The notes: generated from the letters alone by a model not told the origin. A stretch of DNA of 64,000 nt from Dyella sp. OK004 (GCF_900114495.1 NZ_FOZI01000002.1:992001-1056000); one strand, 5' to 3'; numbered from the stretch's first letter, positions 18,902 to 29,070 are shown. A program made the numbers and translations.

Positions 18902-20002
18902 TTAGCCGTGCTTGCGGAAGTACAGCCACGCCGCCAGCGCCAGGATCACCGCCGGCAACAGGTTGGCCATCAGCGGCGGCACGCCGTACACGGTGCCGAA
19001 GTTCACCATGGCCTTCTGCAGGAAGTACCAGCCGATCGCCAGCAGCATGCCGATAAACATGCGCTTGCCCAGGCCGCCCGAGCGCAACGCGCCGAACGCA
19101 AACGGCATCGCGCACAGCACCAGTACCAGCACGTTGAGCGGATACAAGGCGCGCGTCCAGAACGCCACCGCATAGACGCCCGGGTTCTGGTTATTGGCTT
19201 CGAGGTATTTGATGTTGCGGCGCAGGTCGCGCATCGGCAGGTATTGCGGCTGGATCACCGACTGCTCCAGTACCTGGGGGTTCAGGCTGGAATCCCAGCG
19301 TTGCGTCGTCGCCGTGGTGCTGTGCGTGCCCTGGTCATCCAGGGTGGTACTGCGCACATCGCTCATCACCCACTGGCGGCCGTCATGCTCGGCGGTCTTG
19401 GCCCAGTCGAAGCTCGATACCTGGCCGTCCTTGGTCAGCGTGAAGACGCGCACGTCGGCCAGTTGCACCGTGCTGTGCGTACCGGTTTGCTTGGCCATGG
19501 CGGCTTTCGCATTGATGATGCGCTCGCCATCGCGCGCCCACAGACCGGTGTTGGTCGCCATGCCCACGTTGCGCGACTTCATGCGCAACTGCATCGCCTG
19601 CGCCTGGCGATCGCCCCATGGCGCCGCCGTTTCGCCCAGGATCACCACGCCCACAATCAGTGCCGCCACCACGCCCACTGCCGACACGCCGATGCGCAGC
19701 TTGGACATACCGGCAGCGCGCAACGCGGTCAGCTCGCCGCTGGCGGCGAGGCCACCCAGACCGAGCAGGCCGCCGATCAGCGCCGCATTGCCAAACATCT
19801 CGTACATGCGGCGCGGGAACGTCACCAGGATGTACACCACAGCATTGCTGAGCGTGTAGCCGTTGCGTCCCACCGCGCCGAGCTGGCGCAGGAACTGGAT
19901 CACTGCATCAAAACCGGTGAGCAGCAGCCACACCATCAGCAGCGAGCCGAGCACGCTAGTGCCGATCAGCCAATCGACACGTTTGACCCGGAGAGCGGCC
20001 AT
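18902..20002 (-). CDS. lptG: LPS export ABC transporter permease LptG
   Basis: A 366-residue inner-membrane permease of the YjgP/YjgQ family. With LptF and the ATPase LptB it extracts lipopolysaccharide from the inner membrane and passes it to LptC/LptA. Three N-terminal helices (about 12-125), a periplasmic beta-jellyroll domain (about 140-260) and three C-terminal helices (about 270-366) are visible. The ATG at 20002 overlaps the lptF stop by one base (TGATG), so translation is coupled. lptFG stands divergent to pepA, the same order as in E. coli. The gene ends 38 bp from a REP element. Confidence 0.95.
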   Translation of the reverse strand: MAALRVKRVDWLIGTSVLGSLLMVWLLLTGFDAVIQFLRQLGAVGRNGYTLSNAVVYILVTFPRRMYEMFGNAALIGGLLGLGGLAASGELTALRAAGMSKLRIGVSAVGVVAALIVGVVILGETAAPWGDRQAQAMQLRMKSRNVGMATNTGLWARDGERIINAKAAMAKQTGTHSTVQLADVRVFTLTKDGQVSSFDWAKTAEHDGRQWVMSDVRSTTLDDQGTHSTTATTQRWDSSLNPQVLEQSVIQPQYLPMRDLRRNIKYLEANNQNPGVYAVAFWTRALYPLNVLVLVLCAMPFAFGALRSGGLGKRMFIGMLLAIGWYFLQKAMVNFGTVYGVPPLMANLLPAVILALAAWLYFRKHG

Positions 20003-21111
20003 CAGGCGTTGCCCTTGCGCGGCCGGGTAGCCGTGTACTGGTTGCGGAACATCCACGCGGCGCCGGCGAACACCAACAGGCTGACCAGCCACATCGGACC
20101 GGCGTTGTGCCAATGGCCCTTGACGATCTGGCTGCGGCATAGCGCGAGTAGGTTGAAGTAAAGGAAGAACGCCAGCACCGCCAGCAGCATGCGCCCGTAG
20201 CGCGGTTCGCGCGGGGTCTGCCGCGACAACGGCAGGGACAGCATCATCAACACCACCGCCATGATCGGCACGGTGATGCGCCAGGCGAATTCGGCGCGTC
20301 CGTCAGGCGTGGTAACGCGCGACAGCGTAATGGTGTCCAGCGTGTGCGCGGGATCTTCCTCGCTATCGTCGTTCTGCACATTGGACAGCGATGCATCGTT
20401 GCGCTCGTACTGCATCTTGCGCCAGTTGTCGGCGCCCAGCGGAATTTCGTACTGCCAGCCGTTGTGCAGCGACAGATAGCGGCCATCGCCGTTGCTGTCC
20501 TGATAGAGCTGCCCGCTCTTGCCGGTCACCAGCTTCACCACAGCGGGGCCGTTGTTCTTGCCGGGGCGCTCGGTAACGATCAGGGTGTTACCCAACACGC
20601 TGCCATCGCGGCTGAGCGAGTCGACAAAGATGATGCCGCCCTTGCCCGGCAGCTCGGTGAAGCGGCCAGCATCGAGGCCGGCGGCGATCACGGAACGGTT
20701 CGCCGCTGCCACCAGCGCATCGGCCGTGCGCGTGGCCCATGGCCCCAGCCACAGCGATACGATGGCCACCAGCGCCACCAGGCAGACAGCGAGCATCGCC
20801 ACCGGCCGCAGCAGACCGAGCGGTCCCATGCCCGACGAAGCCAGCACATGCATCTCGCTTTCGCGGTACATGCGGCCCAGCGACCAGAACACACCGAGGA
20901 AGCCCGCCAGCGGCAGCAGATTCGACAGACCGTCGAGCATGTTCAGGCCAAGTACCTGGAACATCACGCTGGCCGGAAAGCTGCCGTTGGCCACTTGCTG
21001 AAGCACGCGCGCGAACGCCGAACCGGCCATGATCACCAGCAGCACCACGGCCACCGCGGCCACGGTCTGGGCCAGCTCGCGCAGGAAGTATCGGTCGAGG
21101 ATGCTCAGCAT
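20002..21111 (-). CDS. lptF: LPS export ABC transporter permease LptF
   Basis: A 369-residue partner of LptG with the same topology: about three helices, a periplasmic domain, and three helices. The N-terminus MLSILDRYFLRELAQT and the coupling-helix region YRESEMHVLASSGMG, which contacts the LptB ATPase, are typical. It is the first gene of the lptFG pair and faces pepA across a 99-bp divergent intergenic region that must contain both promoters. Length is normal and no defect is seen. Confidence 0.95.
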   Translation of the reverse strand: MLSILDRYFLRELAQTVAAVAVVLLVIMAGSAFARVLQQVANGSFPASVMFQVLGLNMLDGLSNLLPLAGFLGVFWSLGRMYRESEMHVLASSGMGPLGLLRPVAMLAVCLVALVAIVSLWLGPWATRTADALVAAANRSVIAAGLDAGRFTELPGKGGIIFVDSLSRDGSVLGNTLIVTERPGKNNGPAVVKLVTGKSGQLYQDSNGDGRYLSLHNGWQYEIPLGADNWRKMQYERNDASLSNVQNDDSEEDPAHTLDTITLSRVTTPDGRAEFAWRITVPIMAVVLMMLSLPLSRQTPREPRYGRMLLAVLAFFLYFNLLALCRSQIVKGHWHNAGPMWLVSLLVFAGAAWMFRNQYTATRPRKGNA

Positions 21112-21210
21112 GAGGTAAAGTGAAGGGCTCCGTGCCTTGCCCCGAGCGGGCCGGCAAACCGCAAGTCTAGCCTGTCCGCCGCTCGGCCGGACCTTCGCAG
21201 GATCTTATCG

Positions 21211-22701
21211 ATGACGCTCCAGTTCAGTCTCGGCCCCGTCGCCCCCGAAACCGTCGAAACCCCGTGCGTGGTGGTCGGCGTTTACGAGAACGGCGTGTTC
21301 ACCAGTGCCGCCGCCCGCGTGGATACCGCCGCTAATGGCGCGATCAAGCGCCAGGTGGAAAGCGGCGACATCAGCGGCAAGGCTGGCAGCGCCACCGTGC
21401 TGTTCGGGCCAGAGGGCGTGACGGCCAAGCGCGTGCTGGTGGTGGGCCTGGGCGGGCAGAAATCGTTCGACGGCGCGCGCTACCAGAAGGTGTGCATTGA
21501 AGCCGCACGTGCGCTCGGCCGCCTGCCGATCGACGGCGCCGTGTGCTGCCTCACCGAAGTCGAGGTGCCAGGCCGCGATGCTGCCTGGCGCGTGCGCACC
21601 GCGGCGCTTGCCGCCGACTACGCTGCCTATCGCTATACCGCTACCTTCAAGCCGCGCGAAAAGAGCACGCAGCCCGAACTGAGCGCGCTCGCCTTTGCCG
21701 GCGGCGACGATGCCAAGGCCGGCCTGGAACAGGCCGCGGCCATCGCTGAAGGCGTGCGTTTCGCGCGCGAGCTGGCCAACCTGCCGCCGAACATCTGCAA
21801 CCCCGCTTACATCGCCGACCAGGCCAAGGCTTTCGCCGACGCCAACGACAAGGTCAGCTGCAACGTGCTCGACCACGTCGAGATGGAAAAGCTCGGCTTC
21901 GGCTCGCTGCTGGCCGTGGGCCGCGGCTCGGTCAACAAGCCGAAGCTGGTGGTGCTGGAATACAAAGGCGGCAACGAAGGCGACAAGCCGTATGCCTTCG
22001 TCGGCAAGGGCATCACCTTCGACACCGGCGGCATCAGCCTCAAGCCCGGCCCGGGCATGGAGGAAATGAAGTTCGACATGGGCGGCGCGGCCGGCGTGCT
22101 CGGCGCATTCGTCGCCACGGTGAAGATGGGCCTCGCACTCAATCTGGTATGCGTAGTGCCCGCGGTGGAGAACATGCCGGACGGCGACAGCTACCGTCCG
22201 AGCGACGTGCTCACCAGCCTGTCCGGCCTCACCATCGAAGTACTCAACACCGATGCGGAAGGCCGCCTGATTCTGTGCGACGCGCTGACCTACACCGCGC
22301 AGACATTCCAGCCGCAGGTGCTGATCGACGCCGCCACGCTCACCGGCGCCTGCGTGATCGCGCTGGGCAAACATGCCAGCGGCCTGATGAGCAAACACGA
22401 CGACCTGGCCGCCGAGTTGCTCGCCGCCGGTGAAACCACACTCGACCGCGCCTGGCGTTTGCCATTGTGGGACGACTATCAGGCGCAGCTCGATTCCGGC
22501 TTCGCCGACGTCGCCAATATCGGCGGCAAGAATGCTGGCGCGATCACTGCCGGCTGCTTCCTCGCGCGCTTCACCGAAGGCCAGCGCTGGGCGCATCTGG
22601 ATATCGCCGGCACGGCGTGGGACGAGGGCCGCAAGGGTCTCGCCACCGGCAGGCCGGTGCCGTTGCTGGCGCAGTGGTTGATTGATCGCGTTGCAGGTTG
22701 A
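21211..22701 (+). CDS. pepA: Leucyl aminopeptidase (M17)
   Basis: A 496-residue cytosolic metallo-aminopeptidase. The C-terminal catalytic domain has [16 protein letters not shown], with the metal-ligand Lys and Asp, the [13 protein letters not shown] segment, and the M17 signature NTDAEGR. It removes N-terminal residues from peptides as a hexamer with two metal ions per subunit. In E. coli PepA also binds DNA as a Xer accessory factor at plasmid cer sites; whether that applies here cannot be read from sequence. It is divergent from lptFG and followed by holC, the conserved gammaproteobacterial order, with a repeat at 22717-22829 inserted between pepA and holC. Confidence 0.97.
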   Translation: MTLQFSLGPVAPETVETPCVVVGVYENGVFTSAAARVDTAANGAIKRQVESGDISGKAGSATVLFGPEGVTAKRVLVVGLGGQKSFDGARYQKVCIEAARALGRLPIDGAVCCLTEVEVPGRDAAWRVRTAALAADYAAYRYTATFKPREKSTQPELSALAFAGGDDAKAGLEQAAAIAEGVRFARELANLPPNICNPAYIADQAKAFADANDKVSCNVLDHVEMEKLGFGSLLAVGRGSVNKPKLVVLEYKGGNEGDKPYAFVGKGITFDTGGISLKPGPGMEEMKFDMGGAAGVLGAFVATVKMGLALNLVCVVPAVENMPDGDSYRPSDVLTSLSGLTIEVLNTDAEGRLILCDALTYTAQTFQPQVLIDAATLTGACVIALGKHASGLMSKHDDLAAELLAAGETTLDRAWRLPLWDDYQAQLDSGFADVANIGGKNAGAITAGCFLARFTEGQRWAHLDIAGTAWDEGRKGLATGRPVPLLAQWLIDRVAG

Positions 22702-22716
22702 GGAAACCCCACCTAT

Positions 22717-22829
22717 CGTCATTCCGGCGCAGGCCATAATCCAGTGGCGTTAATGCCCGATGCGAAGAGCGGAATTTGAGTGCTTCGCACTGGTTACTTA
22801 ACTGGATTCCGGCCTTCGCCGGAATGACG
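22717..22829. repeat. Inverted-repeat element of the CGTCATCCCGGC family, diverged copy
   Basis: The left arm CGTCATTCCGGCGCAGGCC and right arm GGCCTTCGCCGGAATGACG flank a 70-bp centre. It resembles 12032-12165 but with imperfect arms. It separates pepA from holC. Confidence 0.8.
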
Positions 22830-22864
22830 AGCAAAAAACACCTATCCCTATCGACTCAATAGCC

Positions 22865-23287
22865 ATGCCCCGCGCCGACTTCTACCTGATCGACAAGCCG
22901 CGCTTCCGCGAACAGCCGCTGCTGCTGGTGTGCGAGCTGGCGAAGCGCGCGTATGCCGCACAGCAGCCGACCATGATCCTCACCCGCGATTTCGAGCAGG
23001 CCGAGGCCATCGACGAGTTATTGTGGGCATTCGACGACGATGCGTTCATTCCGCATCAGCTGGCGGGCGACGATGACGACGCGAATACCGCGGTGCTAAT
23101 CGTGCCACCAGGTATCGACGCAACGGATCGCCCGATGGTGATCAACCTGCGCGAGACCTGCCCCACCGGCCACTACGAACGCGTGCTGGAAGTGGTGGCC
23201 GCCGACCCGGCCGAGCGCGAGGGTTCGCGTACACGCTGGGGTGAGTACAGGCGGCTGGGTGTGGAAGTCGCAAAGCACGATATGTGA
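22865..23287 (+). CDS. holC: DNA polymerase III chi subunit
   Basis: A 140-residue protein with the HolC fold. It starts MPRADFYLIDKPRF, then has the ELAKRAYAAQQPTMILTRD and DELLWAFDDDAFIPHQL segments that are conserved in chi. Chi bridges the clamp loader, through psi (HolD), and single-stranded DNA-binding protein at the replication fork. It lies downstream of pepA as in E. coli, but the usual next gene, valS, is missing here; a dispersed repeat and a convergent histidine kinase gene follow instead. Confidence 0.93.
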   Translation: MPRADFYLIDKPRFREQPLLLVCELAKRAYAAQQPTMILTRDFEQAEAIDELLWAFDDDAFIPHQLAGDDDDANTAVLIVPPGIDATDRPMVINLRETCPTGHYERVLEVVAADPAEREGSRTRWGEYRRLGVEVAKHDM

Positions 23288-23297
23288 CGCCACCTTT

Positions 23298-23440
23298 AGC
23301 CCCTCTCCCTGCGGGAGAGGGGTCGGGGTGAGGGTTCCGGGCTTGTGCGAGCATTCATCGCAGCCCCTCTGTCGAACCCTCATCCGTTGCGACCAAAGAG
23401 AGTCCCCGTGGGACCGGCACCTTCTCCCGAAGGGAGAAGG
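23298..23440. repeat. About 144-bp dispersed repeat, copy B
   Basis: This is the partner of 7268-7411, in the same orientation. It sits in the gap between the convergent holC and histidine kinase genes. Its GCCCCTCTCCCTGCGGGAGAGG hairpin end could also serve as a transcription terminator. Confidence 0.85.
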
Positions 23441-23457
23441 ATCTATACCAGGCAGCC

Positions 23458-26400
23458 TTAGATAGGCGCCTGCTCTGCAGCCACGGCGTTTGCCAGCGCC
23501 TCCGCCAGTTGCTCACCCGTCACCGGCTTGCGCAGGAATCCATCCATGCCCGCTTCGCGCGAGCGGGCCTCCTCGTCACTGCCGGAACGCGCGGTAATGG
23601 CGATAAGTGGCAGGTGTTCGCCATCGCCTTCACGCATACGGATCAGGCGAGCGATCTGGAAACCGTCTACACCGGGCAGGTCCAGATCCAGCAACACGAC
23701 GTCGTAAGTGTTCTGGCTCAGCTCGGTCATCGCTGCGAGACCGTGACCGACGTAACGCACCCGATGGCCTTGCCGTTCCAGCAGACCACGCACCACCGCT
23801 GCCACGATCGCGTCGTCTTCCACTAGCAGGATGCGCAGGCCTTCGGCTTCGCTGGCGCGGACGGGCGCTGCAGCAGTAATGATTTCGCCTTCCACGATCT
23901 CCAGTGGCAGGTGCACGTGGAAGCTGCTGCCGTGTGCCACCTTCGATTCGAGTTCGATGCTGCCGCCCATCATCGCCACCAGTTCGCGGCAGATCGCAAG
24001 GCCGAGTCCACTGCCGACTTTGCGCTGCGGACCGGTCGCCTGTTCGAAACGCTGAAACAGGCGCGCCTGGCTCGCCTCGGGAATGCCGGGGCCAGTGTCG
24101 ATCACGCTGAAGTGCAGACCGTTTGCATCACGCAAGGCGCGCAGGGTCACGCTGCCGTGCTCGGTGAACTTCAACGCGTTGTTGGCAAGGTTGAGCAGGA
24201 TCTGCTGCACGCGCAGCGCATCACCCATGACACGCGCAGGCAGGTCGTCGGCCATCGCCAGCTGGAAATGCAGGCCCTTGGCGCGCGCCTGGCCCTGTTC
24301 GAGCTGCGCCACTTCCTGCACCAGCGCGCGCGGATCGAACGGCGCGAGATCGAGTGACAGGCGGCCGGCTTCGATGCGGGCCAGATCCAGCGCGTCGTTG
24401 AGCAGCTTGAGCAGCATCTTGCCGGAGCGCTGGATGGCTTCGGCGTAGTCATGCTGCTGCGGGCCGAGCGGCGTGCTCAGCAACAATTCCGCCATGCCCA
24501 TCACGCCGGTCATCGGCGTGCGTATCTCGTGGCTCAGGGTGGCGAGGAACTGCGTCTTGGCGGCGCTCGCCTGCTCGGCAAGACGGCTGCGCTGTTCGGC
24601 CAGCTGAATCTGATGGCGCTGCGCCAGGCGGCGGCGCCATACCAGCAGTACCATCAAGCCCACCAGCGCGGCGAACAGGATATAGGCGCACCACGCCCAC
24701 CAACGCACCCACGGTGGCGCCTGCACATGGATACGCAACGGCTGGGACAGCGAACCCCATTCGCCATCCGCACCCGCGCCCATCACATTCAAGGTGTAAT
24801 CGCCCGCGGCCAGGCCCGCGAATTCGCGCTCGCCGCGCGCACCGGTGTCGACCCAATCATTGTCGAGGCCATCGAGACGGAAGCGATAACGATTGTTCGC
24901 AGGGTTGATGTAGGAGAACACGCGTGCATCGACATTGAGACCGCGATCGCGCCAGCCGAGCTCCAGCCCATCCTGACGCAATGGCTGGGCAAGCACCCCG
25001 CTTTGCGTGCGCACGCCGATGCCAGTGATGGCCAGCGGCGGCACCGCGCTGCCGCCATCGCTCTGGTCGGGATTGAAACCGATCACGCCGCCCATGGTCG
25101 GCGCGTAAATGTTGCCGTCGGGCATGCGCGCGAAGCCGCGGAAAAATTCGCCGTTGCTCAGGCCGTCCTGCAAGCCAAACGCGCGGAACGTGCCGCTGTC
25201 GGGATCAAAGCGCCACATGCCATCGCGGCCGAGTAGCCATACGCGTCCGCGCTTGTCCACCGCGACGTCGACGACATTGACCGAGGGCCAGCCGTGGTGC
25301 GCATCGATCTTGCGATCCAGCGCCAATCCATCGCCTTCGTAGTGATAAAACTCCAGACCATCGGGACGGGCCAGCCACATGCCATCAGGGGTGAAGTCGA
25401 AGGCATCCACCGCGCGGTCGTTGCGCACACCCGGCACCGGTTCGAAATGATCGCGGGTGGCATCGAGCCGCAGCAGGCCTCCGTCGCTGGCGTACCAGAA
25501 CACGCCGTTCTTCAAAGTCAGCTGGCTGCCCCAGCGCGCCTTTTCATCGGCCGGCAGGATCGCCACCGGTGTGACCGCCAGCGTTTCCTGGTCGACGCGG
25601 AACAGGCCTTCGCTGAAGCTGCGCGCGTATAACTTGCCATCCGGCCCCAGTTCCACTTCCAGCGGATGCGCCATGCCATGTCCGGCACTGGGTACGCGGT
25701 CGAGCTTGCCATTGGCGTAGCGAAACAGGCCGCCCTGCACCGTGATCCACAAGCGATCCTGTGCGTCCTGGGTCATGCCCACCACATCGCCGCGCATATC
25801 GGAAAGCACATGCTCGGCCTTGCCAGTGGTGGGATCGAGTTTGTCCACGCGACCGTTGCGCGCGCCGACCCAAATGCGCCCGTCACGGCCGCGTGCCACC
25901 GAGTTGGCGACGGAATCGCGCAGGCTCTCGTTGTCCTCGGGCATGTGCGTGAAGCGGCTTACGTTATTCCAGCTGGGCGCGAGATAGGCCACGCCGCCGT
26001 CGAACAGGGCAATCCATAAACCGCCTTCGCGATCCGGTAGGATCTTCCACACCCAGGTGCCCGGCAGGTTGCCGTAAAGCAGCGGCTGATTGACCAGCGG
26101 CTGCACCGGACCGCCCGGCACCGTCTGCAGATACATGCCGCGCTGCGTGCCGATCCACAGACGTCCGGCGCGATCGCGCGTGCTGCTCAGCACGTTGAAG
26201 TCGGCGATGTCCTTGCAGAACATGCGCATCACGCCATCTTTGTCCACTACCAGCAGACCGCGCGCAGAGGCGATGCGCACCTCGTCGCCGTCGCCTTCGA
26301 TACGCCAGGCGTCCACGATTTCAGAAGGATGCTCATACGGCACCGGGCGGATGACGCCGTTGGTATCGCGAAGGAAGACACCGTTGGTGCCACCGATCCA

Positions 26401-27003
26401 CAGACGTTGCTTTGCGTCCACATAGAGCGCGCCCACTGCGCCAAAACCGCCGACGTCGCGGTTAGGTGCCGGGATGTGCTCGAAACCCGTGCCATCAGGG
26501 CGCATACGATCCAACCCCAGCGCCGTGCCCACCAGCAACGCGCCGTCCGAGTCGAGCTTGATCACCCACACCTTGTCGCTACTCAGGCTGTGCGGATCAG
26601 CCGGATCGTGCGCCCAATGCTGAAACTTGTCAGTCTGCGGGTCATAGCGGTTCAGTGCCGCTTCCAGGCCGCCAGCCCATAGATGTCCCGAGCGGTCGAA
26701 GGCCAGGGTGGAAATACCGTTGTCGCGCAGCGAGCCGGGATCGTCCGCCACATGGCGGAATACTTTGAAGCCTACGCCGTCATAGCGCGCGATGCCGCCC
26801 TTGGTGGCAAACCACATGGCGCCGTCCGGCCCTTGCACCACTGTGTACACGCTGCTGCTTGGCAGACCATTGACGGTGCCATAGCGGCGAAACTGGGGCG
26901 TGGGCAGCATGCCGCCCGATGGCGCCGATAGTGGCGCCACTGTCTCGGCCACCGTCGGCGACGACGCCAGCAACGCCAGGCTCAATAGCAACGAAGACAG
27001 CAT
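23458..27003 (-). CDS. Propeller-type hybrid sensor histidine kinase
   Basis: An 1181-residue membrane sensor. A signal peptide (1-20) is followed by a large periplasmic region of two-component-regulator beta-propeller repeats (about 30-640, recurring W-A/G-x-x-G-x-h patterns such as GAMWFATKGGIARYDG), a Y_Y_Y immunoglobulin-like domain (about 690-760), one membrane helix (about 765-785), a HisKA domain with phospho-acceptor H825 (LSHEIRTPMTG), an HATPase domain (about 920-1035) and a receiver with D1106. This is the HTCS architecture known for glycan sensing in Bacteroidetes, but without the C-terminal AraC domain, so it must signal through a separate phosphotransfer partner or regulator. 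No cognate regulator or transport gene is adjacent. Confidence 0.92.
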   Translation of the reverse strand: MLSSLLLSLALLASSPTVAETVAPLSAPSGGMLPTPQFRRYGTVNGLPSSSVYTVVQGPDGAMWFATKGGIARYDGVGFKVFRHVADDPGSLRDNGISTLAFDRSGHLWAGGLEAALNRYDPQTDKFQHWAHDPADPHSLSSDKVWVIKLDSDGALLVGTALGLDRMRPDGTGFEHIPAPNRDVGGFGAVGALYVDAKQRLWIGGTNGVFLRDTNGVIRPVPYEHPSEIVDAWRIEGDGDEVRIASARGLLVVDKDGVMRMFCKDIADFNVLSSTRDRAGRLWIGTQRGMYLQTVPGGPVQPLVNQPLLYGNLPGTWVWKILPDREGGLWIALFDGGVAYLAPSWNNVSRFTHMPEDNESLRDSVANSVARGRDGRIWVGARNGRVDKLDPTTGKAEHVLSDMRGDVVGMTQDAQDRLWITVQGGLFRYANGKLDRVPSAGHGMAHPLEVELGPDGKLYARSFSEGLFRVDQETLAVTPVAILPADEKARWGSQLTLKNGVFWYASDGGLLRLDATRDHFEPVPGVRNDRAVDAFDFTPDGMWLARPDGLEFYHYEGDGLALDRKIDAHHGWPSVNVVDVAVDKRGRVWLLGRDGMWRFDPDSGTFRAFGLQDGLSNGEFFRGFARMPDGNIYAPTMGGVIGFNPDQSDGGSAVPPLAITGIGVRTQSGVLAQPLRQDGLELGWRDRGLNVDARVFSYINPANNRYRFRLDGLDNDWVDTGARGEREFAGLAAGDYTLNVMGAGADGEWGSLSQPLRIHVQAPPWVRWWAWCAYILFAALVGLMVLLVWRRRLAQRHQIQLAEQRSRLAEQASAAKTQFLATLSHEIRTPMTGVMGMAELLLSTPLGPQQHDYAEAIQRSGKMLLKLLNDALDLARIEAGRLSLDLAPFDPRALVQEVAQLEQGQARAKGLHFQLAMADDLPARVMGDALRVQQILLNLANNALKFTEHGSVTLRALRDANGLHFSVIDTGPGIPEASQARLFQRFEQATGPQRKVGSGLGLAICRELVAMMGGSIELESKVAHGSSFHVHLPLEIVEGEIITAAAPVRASEAEGLRILLVEDDAIVAAVVRGLLERQGHRVRYVGHGLAAMTELSQNTYDVVLLDLDLPGVDGFQIARLIRMREGDGEHLPLIAITARSGSDEEARSREAGMDGFLRKPVTGEQLAEALANAVAAEQAPI

Positions 27004-27072
27004 GCCTTCCCCCTCCGAAGCACACGATCATGCCAAATCCCCCAGGGCTTAACGAGTGTCCAGTGCTGCGAC

Positions 27073-28563
27073 ATGACTAGAATGCCCGTCATGTCCCGAC
27101 GCCCAAGACTGCTACTGGCCGCACTCGCCATCGCCGCCCTGGTGTGGCTGCTGTTCGCTGCGGCCGAACGTGCGCTGGCCCTGGCCCAGCGCTTTCTGCA
27201 ATTGCCGGCCTGGCTGCAATGGACGCTGGGCTCGGCCCTGGCGCTGTTCGCCCTGCTCGGCCTTGGCGTGCTGTGGTGGCTGTTCCGGCCGCGCCGCAAG
27301 CGGCGGCCCGTACCGGCGCCGGACCGCGGCAGCCTGGAACAACGCATCGATCAACTGCAAAACCGCGGCGCCAACACCGGCGCGCTCGGCGCCGAATTAG
27401 GCGAGCTGGACCGCCGCCGCGCGACGGCGCGCGTCTACGTGGCGCTGTTCGGCGAGATCTCCACCGGCAAGTCCACATTGATCCGCGCTCTCGCGCCGCA
27501 TGCGGCCGCGATCAGCGATGTGCGCGGCGGCACCACCCAGCAGGTCAGCCACGTCGATGGACAACTGCCCGATGGCCGTACCCTGGTACTCGCCGACGTG
27601 CCGGGCAGCCGCGAGACCAACGGCGAAGCCCACGAAACCCTGGCCCGCCAGGAAGCCCTGCGCGCGCATGCGGTGATCTATGTCTGCGCCGGTGACCTCA
27701 CCCGCAGCCAGGCGCAGGAAGTGCGCTGGCTCGGCGACTTCGGCAAACCGCTGCTGCTGGTGCTCAACAAAGCCGACCAGTGGAGCGACGCCGAACGCGA
27801 TCTGCTGCTGCATCGCCTGCGCCAGCAAAGCCACGACATTGCCGCCACGGTAGTCGCCATCAGCGCCGGTGGCAGCGAACGTTACCAGCGCACCCTCGCC
27901 GATGGCGGCATCGAACAGATCGAACGCCAGCGCAAACCCGCCGTCGAGCCGCTGCTCAAGGCCCTGATGCGCGTGATCGCGCCCGGCACCGAAGGCCTGG
28001 AACCGCAACGCGAACAAGCCGTACTCGCCGGTCTGCACGAACGCATCGGCACACTGGAAACACAAACCCGCGCCGCCGAAGCCGAACGCATCGTGCGCAA
28101 ATACGCGCGCCGCGCCATCGTCGGCGCCCTCGCGGCGGTAGCGCCCGGTAGCGACCTGATCATCCAGGGCGCCCTCGCCGCCGCCCTCACCCGCGAACTC
28201 GCCGAGCTCTACGGCATACGCGTCACCGACGTGCAGATCGACGACTTCATCCAACAAGCCAAACTCACCCTGCGCACCGGCAGCTCCATCGTCCTCGCCA
28301 TCGCCGGCAACGCCCTCAAAGCCTTTCCCGGATTGGGCACACTCGGCGGCGGCGTCCTCCACGCCTTCGCCTACGCCCTCATCTTCGACAGCCTAGGCCG
28401 CGCCCTCGCCGCCTCCCTCGCCGAACGAAACACCCTCGACCAGCAAGATGCCGGGGCGCGACTCAAGACCTTGCTTGCTGATAGCGGCGGTGCGCGAGTG
28501 AAAGAGCTGGCGACGTTGACGATGGAGGCGTGGAGGGAAAGGGAGAGGGAGAAGAGTGAGTGA
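27073..28563 (+). CDS. Membrane-anchored GTPase with DUF697-like domain
   Basis: A 496-residue protein with two N-terminal membrane helices (about 10-35 and 45-72), then a dynamin/Era-like GTPase domain: P-loop G127-EISTGKS with K133, DVPG as G3 (about 177) and NKAD as G4. The C-terminal part (about 350-460) has hydrophobic segments typical of DUF697 (YcjF-like) domains. The function of this class is not settled; envelope stress or membrane remodelling roles have been suggested. A second GTPase of the same type occurs at 30838-32178. ATG 27091 is an alternative start. Downstream lies 507 bp of repeat-rich sequence. Confidence 0.8.
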   Translation: MTRMPVMSRRPRLLLAALAIAALVWLLFAAAERALALAQRFLQLPAWLQWTLGSALALFALLGLGVLWWLFRPRRKRRPVPAPDRGSLEQRIDQLQNRGANTGALGAELGELDRRRATARVYVALFGEISTGKSTLIRALAPHAAAISDVRGGTTQQVSHVDGQLPDGRTLVLADVPGSRETNGEAHETLARQEALRAHAVIYVCAGDLTRSQAQEVRWLGDFGKPLLLVLNKADQWSDAERDLLLHRLRQQSHDIAATVVAISAGGSERYQRTLADGGIEQIERQRKPAVEPLLKALMRVIAPGTEGLEPQREQAVLAGLHERIGTLETQTRAAEAERIVRKYARRAIVGALAAVAPGSDLIIQGALAAALTRELAELYGIRVTDVQIDDFIQQAKLTLRTGSSIVLAIAGNALKAFPGLGTLGGGVLHAFAYALIFDSLGRALAASLAERNTLDQQDAGARLKTLLADSGGARVKELATLTMEAWREREREKSE

Positions 28564-29070
28564 GGGGTGGTTCGTAAATCGCGCGCACTGCAATCCATCA
28601 ATAGCAACACTGTCTCGAGCACCCACCCCTCACCCCAACCCTCTCCCCGAAGGGGAGAGGGAGATGTTGCGCTTCGATAAAGGACGGACGATCAGGCCAA
28701 GGAAAAAACTATCCCGATGCCTGACACTGGAAAAGGCGGAGCTACAGAGCCCGCCGCAAGCTCTTCAGGCCATTTCTCTTTGGTTACTTTCTCTTTGGGC
28801 CAGCAAAGAGAAAGTGACCCGGACGGCGGCAGCGGTTCGGAAGCCCGCGGCAGGCGAACCCGGGCACGCAGACGCTAAAACCGAGCGATAAGGCACTGGA
28901 TTCCGGCGTGCGCCGGAATGACGAAGTAGGGACGAAGTAGGAGTGAGTGTCGCAAGGGCCGAACCCTCTCCCGGAGGGAGAGGGAGCAAAGCAAAGGACG
29001 CGCTCACGGAAACAATCCGTTCCCCCAAACCCGCTGGCGCCCCCACCCCCGATCCGCCAGACTCCCCCGC
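28564..29070. other. Repeat-rich intergenic region without genes
   Basis: This gap contains three unrelated repeat units. At 28622-28662 and near 28962-28985 are CTCTCCC/GGGAGAGG hairpins of the kind that cap the repeats at 7268 and 23298. At 28782-28819 is a 16-bp inverted repeat with one mismatch (GGTTACTTTCTCTTTG, 6-nt loop). At 28894-28924 is a short copy of the CGTCATTCCGG element. No credible coding sequence or ribosome-binding site was seen. Confidence 0.75.
28782..28819. repeat. Inverted repeat GGTTACTTTCTCTTTG, 16-bp arms
   Basis: Arms 28782-28797 and 28804-28819 differ by one base pair around the loop GGCCAG. From memory, the TTTGGTTACTTTCTCTTTGGGCCAGCAAAGAGAAAGT motif is common in Xanthomonadales intergenic regions. 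Confidence 0.8.

Noticed and set aside
28700-28900. Possible small protein across the FSLVTFSLG-type repeat
   Set aside because: The reading frame runs through a known kind of non-coding inverted repeat and has no ribosome-binding site.
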